Part shown: positions 12,579 to 23,414 of the stretch, piece by piece
How the letters are laid out: every line of letters begins with the position of its first letter
How positions within the stretch are numbered: position 1 is the first letter of the stretch
Assembly (NCBI GenBank): GCA_024305405.1
Contig: JAKNDB010000105.1
Location: forward strand, 372,001-436,000
Origin: Dirofilaria immitis
Taxonomy: Eukaryota > Nematoda > Chromadorea > Rhabditida > Onchocercidae
Direction of reading: 5' to 3'
Length of the DNA: 64,000 nt
Notes under the pieces: generated by a model
The model's database searches: none
Told to the model about the DNA's origin: nothing
Seen by the model: the letters and a program-made list of their open reading frames with translations, nothing else
Made by a program: the position numbers and the translations under genes

Positions 12579-14350
12579 TTTGATAAGAGTAAAATATTTT
12601 CGGATTTTCCCGAATATTAGTTTGCTGGTACATAAGGCAACGAGAAGTTAAAAGTGAAATAGATTTATTTAAGAATTTATCTTTTAAGTGCGCAGATTAT
12701 ATAATCTTTCATTTGAAAAATGTAATATATGAAACGATGTAAATTAAAAGTTTTGATTCCGCAAATTTCGAAGATATCATTTGAATAGTTATTTATCTTG
12801 CCTGTCTACTTTACAGCTCTTTTGTTTTCTCAGATAAGCGTAAAAATATTCTGCTTTTGCCTTATATGAATCAGTGCCATTTCATATCGCTTCATAAGAG
12901 GAATAGGAAGAAAGAAAGGAAGTTTTCAATCAAGGAAAAGGTAAGAAGAGATGAATGATTAGAAGAGAACCTTGAAAGAAGATGCAACTGATCTAAGATT
13001 CTTCGAACTGATGATTGGCGTTGATTTCCCTTTGCCTATTCATAATATAATCTAGGCGACTTAAGTTGTAAAAAGGAAAAATTAAGTGAAATTATATATA
13101 TATATACATAGAGTCTTAGATATATACATATATCTTTTATTTGAAATTTTTGTTCTTTTACTTTCCATTGTTCCTTAATTTTGTTCCATAATTCGCAAGA
13201 TTTCTAATTCACACGGATTTCCTTATTTCTCTATTAATATTTTAATCCATGACTGCCTATTCGAGTTTTCTGCAATTTTTTAAAAAATCTGCTCCATAAA
13301 TATTCTAATATTACGTAATTCAACAACAACACTATTTCATTATATGACCCAAGGACTGTTACGTTTATACTTATCCCGACTTTTTTTTCATGAATCTCGA
13401 TATGCTAACTTTAATAATTTTAGCCAACCTTTCTGTTTGCCCTTCCACCACTGAAAACTTCATATCCTGTAGCATTCTGACTGATTAGTGCCATGCCAAT
13501 TAAGCAATATTTCATTCCGAAATGTCTCCACAAATTCAATCGACTTAAAATTAAGTCAACATTCAAATTCACAACATTTCAAAATCATTGTCCAATTAAT
13601 TTGAAATCCATTGAATTTATGGAATCACTTCACATTAATTGTTATTTAAAACTATAAAGTAAATTATTTCCGTGCGAACTATTTATCATTATTTCAAAAC
13701 ACTGCTTCAATGAAAAAGTCAACTTAAAAATTAAAGTTAGTGTAAATTACATACATGTAATCCAGACACAAACATAACATACGTAAGTTTACATATTTAA
13801 ATATTGCAAACTTGAAATGCTTATTGCTTGATATTTATGTTTAAGTAAAGATGACTATCCATACGTGAGCAAATATCCTTCAAATTATTCACGAATATTC
13901 ATTAAAAATTACAAGTTCACAAATGAATTGCCATAGAGAGGTAACATACTTAGTTTTATCGGGATTTTGGAAAATAGTGTTTAGCTAATGGAATATCACG
14001 GATTCATTTTCAATGGACCGAAATCGAAAACTCCCATGCATACATCCTTAAAGAAATGCTTAGTTCAATTAGCTCTTGCCACTAAATTCGATGACATTCT
14101 TTTTGCTGGAAAGCACGGCTCGGTACTGTGCGCATTAAATAGGGATTTCATTTGGTTGTAAGCTATGATGTCGTATTGTTCGGGAAGTTTTCTCGAATGT
14201 CAAGGAATTTAAGAATTTGGAAAAGTCAAAATTAAAAGTTAGAGGAAAATAATGGAAGAATTGGAAGGGATAAATGACATTAGAATGGAGAAAAATGGTC
14301 CATGATAAAGTTAGCTAGCAACGACTGTCTTTTTTCGAATTTTCCATTTA

Positions 14351-14388
14351 TCAACCCCCTCCCCCTCCTCCTCTCCTTCCCCTCCAAG
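14351..14388 (-). repeat. G-rich (minus strand) tract
   Basis: The plus strand is almost pure C/T (CCCCCTCCCCCTCCTCC and onward). The minus strand carries several G runs of 3-5 and could form a G-quadruplex. It lies about 440 bp upstream of the dehydrogenase start codon. Confidence 0.5.
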
Positions 14389-14829
14389 TATTGCATTTGC
14401 TAATTCATTTTTATAATTATTGGCTTAGCTTTTAACATCTGGATGATTGGTTTGGAAAGGACAAAAGAATTATTCATTGCTTATTATTTTTTCAGCTGGA
14501 GTAATTTGTTCAATAGAATACATTTTTCTTATTACCCTTCATCGTCTTTATTCTTATTCAGTTACTATAATTAGTAAGCAAATTTTTTTATGAACATTAA
14601 CAAAATAATAAGCAGATATTTTTAATAACAAGTAATTTTTGGTTCTTTCCAAACTAACCATTCGGATAAGGCAATAAATACTAAGGCGAATTAATAAAGG
14701 CAATATTCGAGTGGATTAAGCAATAACTAAGGATTAATTAAGAATTAGATTCCTCGTTTTTATTTTACGATAGTGTTATGCGTGCCAAAAATTGTCCTGA
14801 TAAAATAAAAATTGATTTTTGTTTTTGAC

Positions 14830-17630
14830 ATGGCTGAGAAAAATAAAAGCCATAATAACTTCAAAAGAACAATCCTTATTACGGGTTCAACAGATGGCAT
14901 TGGTCGGCAAACTGCTCTGGAATTGGCTGTGCGAAATGTAAGTTTTATTTCTGTCTAGCTTCAAAATATTCAAGTCAAGTCACAAATTCGAAGTCCTGCA
15001 GAAGTATAAATGGCTTAGATACTGAATATGCACGGTCCATAGGAAGAGGCAACAAAAATCCAAATATTATTGATAATCGAGCTTCGATGTCAAACTCACT
15101 AAGTTTGCGTAAATTTCTTGCTGTGATTCCACGACCAACATATTTGAATAATCTTTGATTTAATACTTGGGATAATTCTTGAAATAAAGATATGCATATT
15201 TTTTCAGAAAGAAAATTTTGTTATTGTACATGGCAGGAATATTGAAAAATGTGAAGCAACCATCGATTATATCATGCGTGAAGGCAAATTACCGGATAAA
15301 TCTAATCTTGATTTTGTTGTTGCCGACTTCTCAGACTTGAAAGAGGTGAATTCTGACATTTACTAACCACATTTTTCATTTACATTGAATTCACCTCAGA
15401 ATTTCAATTCACACTGGCTTTAATTTTTTCTACTTTTCCTTTTAAAATAAGTGGTGAGTTTTATTAATAATCATTACAAATCAATATTCCTTAATTTCAT
15501 CTTTGCTATGTTTATAGGTTTCTAATTTGGCTATAGAAGTTGAAAAGCGCTTTCCGCGATTGAATGTTCTGTTATGTAATGCCGGTGTTCTTTTGCCTAA
15601 AAGAACAGAAAGCCGGAATGGGTTGGAATTAACTTTTCAAGTAAGCTTCCACTACTGTGCTTCAAAATATTTTAATATTTTTAAGAAAAGTGCGTTTTCA
15701 TGCTGGCTTTTTCGGTCATTCCTTTTATTTATTGGATTGATTATATCATGATAGTACATTTATTACTAAATACACTCAAAAGTTGGAATTAAACTTCATA
15801 ACGTAATATCACTTTTATTGAAAAAGTTTTTTTAAGACTGGAAGATTTTACAAGAATTTTAAACTTGAAGTTTTTTGAGGATAGGATACAGAAGTAATAA
15901 ATTTGGTGGTCTGACTTAGAATCATTCCCAGATTATGGCTAATGTAATTGTTTCACATTTTGTTTCACATTCCTAAATGCAATGCATTAGAATGTTGCAT
16001 GTATTTCCCATCGTTCGTGTTTTCAAAAGAAAGTTTTGTTATGATTTATCCTCTTGTCAATTGTATTTCAATTTAAATTTTAATAATTTGCATCTAAAAA
16101 AATCATAATTTTAATGGAGTTGCTTTTTTAATTCGCTTAAAGAATGGTATAATAGAGATATAATTCCATCCATATCATGTAATATCATGTGCTTTTCCTG
16201 TTATATTTATTGTTTCCTGTTGTAAATAAATAGGCCGAGTTTTTATAATATAAATAGTAATGTATCTGGTGTATTGATTCCGTGAATTTTTCATTTCTTA
16301 ATTATGGATTGTTCGTTCATTCGTTTTATCATCATACTTTGTTGTCTGTTCAAGCTTGTTATCTTTCCAGTTGAAGCCTTTCAGATTAATCATTTGGCAC
16401 ATTTCCTTATCATAAATCGTTTACTTACACTATTAAAAGAAAACCAACCTTCAAGAGTTATTATCGTTAGTAGCAGCCTTCATAGTTGGTGAGTTTTACT
16501 TTTTGTAAAATTACAAAATTTCCTCTCTTTTATCGCTTCAAATTATTCTTTCATCGTTTTCACTGGTTTATTAAATTTTATGTCATTAGCTTCAAATAGA
16601 TTAATGATCGAGGAACTAAACTGCCGAGAGGGGATCCCTGCGAAAAATAGAAATTGAAATAATAAGAAGTGGGGAAGAAATCGTAATAAAAAAGGTCATA
16701 TAAATAAATTGCAATTTCCTTCAATAACTACAAGAAATAGAGTTTTATGAAAATTTTTCCTTAGGCATAAAATTGATTGGAAGGATATAATGGCTGAACG
16801 GGAATATGAGAAGTACCTTCAGTTTTCGAGAACGAAATTAATGAATCATTTGACATCGTTTGCACTTCATCGTCTTTTGGTCAGGCAAGGATGTCAGTTT
16901 CGGATTACTTCTAACGTTATCGATCTAGGAAATATGGAACCACGAGATCGGAGGTAAGATGTTGATGAATTTCGGAATTAGGGATTCACAATGTTTAAAT
17001 TAGGTAAATACTTATAAAATTCTTGGAAGCATGAAATAGTGTATGAATAAAATAAATAAAAAAATAAAAATTACATACGTTGACAAATAATGCTTATAAT
17101 TATTTGGTCATGTTCATTTTACTTAATCAAATTTATCTAGTTATAAAGCGTGGAGAAAAAGCAAAGAAAAAGCATTGTTATTAGTTTGCTACAAATAATA
17201 AGTTTTCGCAAAAGTTGCAGCTTATTCATATTTTCGTTAACTTCCCAAATGTATTGGATCAATATATACTTTCAGTAATAACTAATAAACATAAGGCGGT
17301 ACATTCAATAATTTTAGATCGCGAAGTACGTCGCTATCATCTTCTGATACAGCACTGGTGCTAAGTAGTGGTGTTGGCACATTGTTAACATTGATTGAAT
17401 CGCCTGCACTAGAAAATGTTAGCGGTAAATATTTTGACTGCCATGGAAAGCAAACACGTAGTGGTTCGGATGCTACTGATGAGCGATTGCAGCAGAAATT
17501 ATGGGAAATGAGTGAACAGTTGTGTAAAGATTATCTAAATTCTAGTTCATATGTTTTTTCAAATTGTGCGACCAATGATGTCCATTGCAGCAATTCCTGC
17601 GAAAATCAAATGATGAATGTACTAAAATAG
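14830..17630 (+). CDS. Short-chain dehydrogenase/reductase, 3'-exon set A (catalytic Tyr replaced)
   Basis: A classical-SDR gene of the retinol dehydrogenase/WWOX/DHRSX-like group. Six exons: 14830-14937, 15208-15345, 15518-15640, 16385-16488, 16765-16953, 17318-17630. The N-terminal Rossmann half has the cofactor motif TGSTDGIG (exon 1), the VHGRN and ADFSDL region (exon 2) and CNAGV (exon 3). Exon 4 has the strand INHLAHFLI and the serine motif IIVSSSLHSW. In exon 5 the active-site motif, normally YxxxK, reads QFSRTKLM: Phe (TTT) stands where Tyr is expected, while Lys is kept. The usual PG after it is also altered (VIDLGNMEP). The C-terminus has YFDCHGKQTR and a Cys-rich tail. Phases are consistent and no frameshift is seen. 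The enzyme made with these exons may be inactive, or may act as a binding protein. Substrate unknown. Confidence 0.85.
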
Positions 17631-18691
17631 CACGATCGATTAGCGATATGATGCTTTCTTTTTCTTCACTTCCATAACGTAGTTTTTGCGGGTTTTTATG
17701 AATAGAATTTATTTTCATTTTTGATCCTGCAACAGTTACGACAAAATTCGTGTTAATTCTAGAAATTTATCGAAGTTTGCCTTTCATTTTTATTTCGATT
17801 ATATAGTTAAATCATTTGCTGCTGAAAATCCTTCAAAGTATCTTATTTTTCCGAGTTTTTTTTTTTGAGGTGTAAACAGTATTAGAATAATTTTTTGTTT
17901 TAATTGAATGAAATTACTGTTTTGTCGTGATTTTACAAGATAGATGCCTTTCATTTTCTTTTTCGTGATCTCATAATTGTCTTTCATTCATGCTTACATC
18001 TGCTGATGAGGGATTGATAGCGATTACTAATTGCGAGGTTGTAGTTTTAGATTCTTGTTGAAAGTTTTTATGTGAGACCAAGTTCGAAAAAATGAAAGAT
18101 GATTTTATAATTTTTTCTATGGGAAGCAAATCCTCATTGCGATTCGCGAATTTGTTTACTTTTATATAAAAATAAATTCATTTTTCCTTCTAAGTTTCCT
18201 TATCTATAGTAGAATATTTATGAAACCTTGTTTTATAATTCTGTCATTTAAATAAGAATAGATTATCAAGACATGATCATAAATCTGCAACATGACATTT
18301 AATTTTTTTCATATGTTTTGAATGCACTATAGAGAAGTCCTCTACAGCTTTTGTCTGTTGCGAAATGATTCGAGAATAATTGCAGCTCTTTTTAAATATT
18401 AATGTTCGATATTAATTTACTCTTGGATGTTTAATGTTATTTTTTATATCGATATATTATATGAAATGCATGACATGATTCTTCTTTACTAAAGAAATCT
18501 GATCGTATTGGAAATTAATGATAAGATCTAAATACTTTGTTTTGACTCTGATAAAAATTATTAATTCTAATTTCCATTGTTATGCCATGTCAGTTATTTT
18601 TAGCACTGATAAAGTCAGTAAGTAGTCTCTGTTGAAAGAAGTGACATATTAAGTAGACGAAAAGAAAATAATATTACTTTGGTTCTCATAG
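17631..18691. other. Gap between the two SDR exon sets; no N-terminal SDR exons
   Basis: I looked specifically for a second copy of the TGxxxGIG, ADF/SDL and NAG exons and found none. The stretch contains AT-rich sequence and an AATAAA-like motif near 18170 that could end transcripts using exon set A. Confidence 0.55.
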
Positions 18692-19623
18692 GTGAATTAC
18701 CTTGCGCATTACATCCTGTCGAGGTCGCTGTTCACTTTGTTGAAGAACAATGTTCCATCTCGACTAATTCTCGTAAGCAGTATTTGCTACGAATGGTTTG
18801 TTTTTCTGTTTGGTCTTTCAGTGTTTGAATGGAGTCATAAGTCAAAAGTGAAGTTCCGGAATGGGTGGTTAATGCTACTATCTTTTGAAATTTTGAGGCA
18901 GCAGAATGCTAGACTGATATATACATGATATTCTGCATATTCTAGGCATTACAGCAATTGTTTGCGAAATTATTATGCAGTTAATTCGAAGTATGATAAT
19001 TTCATAATTCTAATTATGATTTGTAACGATTTGACGAGGCATGAAAAGTTTATGATTCATTGAGTGACGTTCAAGTTGGCTTGTTTATTCTATGGATCTA
19101 GCATTAATCGTGATGTCTGCATTTCAAGGGGAGTATTCCTGCTATAACATGTATACTTTCAGGTATTCGCTAGATTGGTCAGATTTGGAAAGTTCGAAGA
19201 ATTACGAAAAATATACGCAATACTCACGTACAAAGCTCATGATTCATTTAATGGCGTTCAAGTTAGCTCGTTTGTTCAATAGATCTGAAGTCACTTGTAA
19301 TGTCTTGGAACCAGGCGTTATCGAGACAAAGCTTTTGCGGTTAGTCAAAAAGAATATAGTGTGAAGTGCAAAAACTTTATATTATCAAATTTTTGAATTA
19401 CAAATTGATTTTGAATACTAAACATTACTAAGTTTTTGAATTACAAAATTGCTTTGAAATATTAAGTTTGAAAAGTTTAGTTACTAGAAAGTAAATATTA
19501 ATGATCTTTTTAAAGGATTATGCTAATTCTTACCAGAAATGTTCCATGCTTTACAACCTTTTAGAAACTTAGAAATCCCATATTCCCGTGTCATTATATA
19601 CATTTATTTAAATTTAGTATGTG

Positions 19624-19665
<42 letters not shown>

Positions 19666-20237
19666 TTCTAAGCGTGTCACCAAATTATTCAAAGATTTAG
19701 TGGATGAGAAGCAACAGGAAGATCTGTGGCAACTGACTGATAAGTTATGTAAAGAGAAAGACATCATATTTCCGAAAATTTAAATTTTTTTGTCTAATCT
19801 TAAAAAATTTGTATTGGAACAATTGTTTTTTGAAATTAGCACTTGATTTTCTAAATATGATTTATATTCCTTCTCTTTAGAATAATTTAAATAAATACAT
19901 TTATTTAAATGATCATTATTACATTTCTATGAATTATTTTTATTCATAAATTAAAATTTAATTTCATTCAAATATATAGTTTGGGCAGATAGAAATTTCA
20001 ATAAATTTCAGAACTGGTGGTTATAGTGGCGCTCCTGTTTGTGAAGGTTCTCGAGCTTGTGTCTTTTTGTGTACGTCCGATAGCGTTGCAACTGTGAATG
20101 GTGCTTACTATGACAACAACTGTAAGCGCGTCACCAAATTATTCAAAGATTCAGTGGATGAGAAGCAACAGGAAGATCTGTGGCAACTGACTGATAAGTT
20201 ATGTAAAGAGAAAGGCATCATATTTCCGAAAATTTAA
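18692..20237 (+). CDS. SDR 3'-exon set B (catalytic Tyr intact), no own 5' exons
   Basis: Three exons encode the C-terminal half of a second SDR: 18692-18795 (VNYLAHYILSRSL and LILVSSICYEW), 19163-19339 (QYSRTKLM, with the YxxxK active site intact, then LEPGVIETKLL) and 20012-20237 (ending KIIFPKI-like tail, TAA). The phases match exons 4-6 of set A: the first exon begins in phase 0 after AG, just as exon 4 of set A does. No Rossmann N-terminal exons lie between the sets. Either exons 1-3 at 14.8-15.6 kb splice to both sets (two isoforms), or set B is a truncated duplicate. The intact frames and canonical splice signals favour use. Related to exon set A but clearly diverged. Confidence 0.75.
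19622..19664. repeat. (TG)n microsatellite
   Basis: An uninterrupted TG dinucleotide run of about 20 units, directly upstream of a duplicated SDR terminal-exon fragment. Confidence 0.95.
19669..19889 (+). pseudogene. Duplicated 3' fragment of the SDR terminal exon
   Basis: This block is almost identical to 20122-20341. It contains the last 38 codons of set B (KRVTKLFKD through PKI and the stop) plus about 100 bp of 3' flank. Two amino-acid changes are visible (S to L in FKDSVDEK, and G to D in KEKGII). It lacks the upstream part of that exon (the VCEGSRACVFLCTSD region) and begins right after the (TG)n run. It therefore looks like a partial segmental duplication with no independent function. 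An acceptor-like TTCTAAG at its edge leaves use as an alternative last exon possible. Confidence 0.75.
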
Positions 20238-20797
20238 ATTTTTTTGTCTAATCTTAAAAAATTTGCATTGGAACAATTGTTTTTGAAATTAGCACTTGAT
20301 TTTCTAAATATGATTTATATTCCTTCTCTTTAGAATAATTAGCTTTGTGGTTTGCTTGTCGTGCTGTAAAATAATTCTTAAGCTATAAGCATCACATTGA
20401 AAATCAAACTGCTTTCATTATGCTATAGCTTATCAACTTGTCAAATTTTTCCTTTTATTCGCATTATTCGTTCAATTCTTATATCTTGACGTTTTGTTAA
20501 TGGAACTTATTTATGTACCTGTCAAGGATTAAATTTAAAAATAGTTTGTAATTCATTTATGTTCTGCTTATATTGAAGACGAAATAAACTTAATTTTCTT
20601 AAAAAAATTCTTCAATTTTAAATGGTTTGCTCCTCTGCCGATGTCGTTCCATTTCCATTATGTTTAGATATTTTTCTTAAAAAAATTCTAAAATCAGATT
20701 TCCCAACAAAAAATTCAATAAATACAAGAAATGCTTTCTTAAAAAATATTAGAGAATTATTACTTGTATTTTGCAGATTACTGAAACAGTAATTCGA
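20238..20797. other. Short intergenic region between SDR and NUDT14
   Basis: Contains the second copy of the 3'-flank duplication (to about 20341) and an AATAAA at about 20583. An acceptor-like TATTTTGCAG ends at 20776, 22 bp before the NUDT14 start, and could take a spliced leader. Confidence 0.5.
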
Positions 20798-22444
20798 ATG
20801 GCTGAAATTGAAGAATTTCCAACCGAGGTTGAAATTTCCGAAAATGTTCATGATTCGCAATTTATCCAACCTATTAGGATGAAATTCAAAAGAGTGGGTG
20901 ATACTCAGTTACTCTGTTGTTAATGCCATATTTGATGCCAAATAAAGCCAGCAGATGATTGGTTCCTTAGTTATCTTCTCCATTATTAAATTAACTTCTG
21001 ACAATTTTGCATTCTTTTATTATGGGATTTATATGTGAAGTTTATAAAAGGACAGTTTCAGGGTGATAAACTTATCACATGGGATCTTGTCTTACGTCAT
21101 GACAGTGTTGCGTGTTTATTGTACCATAAACAAAAGCAGTCGCTATTGTTTGTAAAACAATTTCGACCAGGTAAATATCTACTTGATTTGGCTTATATTT
21201 TGAATAAAGTTCGGTAGAAATTAAATAACTGAAAATCTTTCAAGATTGAAAATCTAATATTGTGAATTTTGGACTATCTTAGTATTAATTAACCGGTAGT
21301 CGGAGAATGTAAATTCCTGAACAGAGGCGTGAAAATTTAACTTGAAGAGTAGAGATAATTCGGGAAAAATACGATTTTCCATTCGAAAAGTACTGAGACT
21401 GAAAGATCAAATTTATTGCTTGAAAAAAATTGTAACACTATAATAAATTAATTTGGAACAAAATCTTCTAACTGTGAAATGTTTGACGTATTACTGAATA
21501 TTATTGAGTTCAATCGACGTTTTCCCTCTTTCAGCTGTTTATGTAACAAGAATACGTAGGTTAGATGAAAACATCCATAAAAATTGGAATGAAATAAATT
21601 GGTCGAAATATCCGATAACTATGGGTGAGACGATCGAACTCTGTGCCGGCATTGTTGATAAACCAAATATTAGTATGCGAAAGCATATTCAAGAAGAAAT
21701 TCTTGAAGAATGCGGCTATAATGTTAACGAAACTGACATTCATAGCATAAAAACATTCGTGTAAGTATTCCAGCTTCTTTTTTCAGTGGCATATTTTAGG
21801 TCTATTTTTTTAAGAAAATTTAAACGAAACATGGTAGTGTAGTGGAACTAGTTGCCTCTGAAAATTTATATGTGCTTTTTTTATGTTCTAGAACAGGTGT
21901 CGGTTCATCGGGTGCTCGACAAGAATTATTTTATGCTGAAATCGATGAAACAATGAAAGTTAGCGAAGGAGGCGGAGTAGATTCTGAAAAAATTGATATG
22001 GTTTTTTTCTTAGCTATTTTTAAATGGTTAAGGTTTTTACAGAAATTCAAATGAAATTGATTTCAAATAATCCAAAATTAATTTTCTGATAGTGTTAATG
22101 AATCGGTGTTAATACATGAAGAATACTCCAAAAAGCTGAAGAATGTAGCATAATTCTTCAAAAATGATATCTAAATATAAAAATGTTTATACGGTTTACG
22201 AATATAATGGCATACTTTAAGCGTCTAAATTGCGGGAAGTTAGAACAGTTTTGCTTTTAGTCTTTTTGTAATTTTCAAAATCAACAGAACAATTTTTCTT
22301 TCAAATCTTTTTATTAATTCTTATCTTCTTTTTAAGATTTTTATGACGATATCCGAAGCTCAGAAATATTGTGACGAAAAGGAAGTACCAAGTTCTTCCG
22401 GAATGCTCTATGGTTTGATGTGGTTTTTCAAAAACCGGATGTAA
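20798..22444 (+). CDS. NUDT14: NUDT14-like UDP-sugar pyrophosphatase (Nudix)
   Basis: Hydrolyses UDP-glucose and related nucleotide sugars to the sugar phosphate and UMP; expected to be cytosolic and Mg-dependent. Five exons: 20798 to about 20895, about 21039/21060-21171, 21536-21761, about 21891-21998, and about 22339-22444 (TAA). The N-terminus reads IEEFPTEVEIS, then WDLVLRHDSVACLLYH and LLFVKQFRP, which is the NUDT14 beta-sandwich. The Nudix segment GIVDKPN...EEILEECGY (exon 3) keeps the metal-binding Glu residues. The usual Arg of the REUxEE box is Glu here (Lys in the human protein). It is preceded by ELCAG and followed by TGVGSSGARQELFYAE and the C-terminal GMLYGLMWFF. The full domain is present and no frameshift is seen. 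The exon 1/2 junction is not certain. Confidence 0.9.
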
Positions 22445-23414
22445 ATATGCAGAAGTTGGAAATGGAAGTGTATGCTTGTCTACCTTGAAGTTCACTTTTA
22501 ATATTAGAAATAGGGACTGCTCTGGCATTTCCGATATCCTTGTATTCTGAGATATATTTAATTGATTATTAAAGAAAACAGTGAAAGGATATTGTAATTT
22601 AATTCAACAAAAATCGAGGGAAGCGGCTAAAAACGACTATGAAATCGAATCTTATCCGAATCCCTATGTAAGAAAGATACATGTGTACATACAAGGAATA
22701 TATGCAAGTAGGCTTCCCGGAGAAAAATATGGATTCATATTTCCAAGATTAAGCTAGAACTAGGCAATAATAAATTAAAAAACATCAAGTGCAATAAAAG
22801 ACTACTTACTTGGTTATTTACTGAGCCAGACTGGAATGGCTTTATGTAATTCACGTTTAAAGTGTGGTAAAACCCATATAAAATTTATTACATGTGTGAT
22901 CATCACTTTATTAAATTTTCTTTATCACTATCAGATAACAAAGGCAGTTTTAATAAAGGAGAAAGTAAAAAGCATTTAATATAAAACCCATCAAAACGAC
23001 AGGATAACAAGATTCGAATAATTACAAAATACGAAAAAAATTGAAAGGCACACAGAGAAGAGCAAGTCAGAGAAAAGAAGAGAGCATCAAATGCAAAAAA
23101 TAAAATAAAAATAACATAAATATATATTGGCGATCAGTCAGTTATGGAAGATCTGATCGAGAGATTTGTGCAGTATATTTTCTAAAATTTTATTTGAACT
23201 GTTACAAGTTCTTGTATTGAAAACTGAAGTTCGGTCATTACAATATTTTTCAAAGCGGGATTACACAGAACTACTGGTAAAACGATAAGTTAGACTGTAG
23301 TTTACGTCGATATATAGCTATTGATCGTGTTAATTCCAAATTTTCGCAACACTTCTTTTATATTTAGTTCTTGCATTAACATCAAGCTAAATGAAATCTC
23401 ATAAAAATACTAAT
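22445..23414. other. Convergent intergenic region, NUDT14 and kindlin 3' ends
   Basis: Two genes end here from opposite sides. An AATAAA lies near 22768 on the plus strand. No exon or structured element recognised. Confidence 0.5.

Larger units (their letters stand above)
11626..14829. other. Intergenic, with a possible small exon and a pyrimidine-rich tract
   Basis: The only open frame with coding character is at 12578-12339 (-), listed separately. A C/T-rich tract lies at 14351-14388, G-rich on the minus strand. The rest is AT-rich and shows no gene I can support. Confidence 0.45.
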
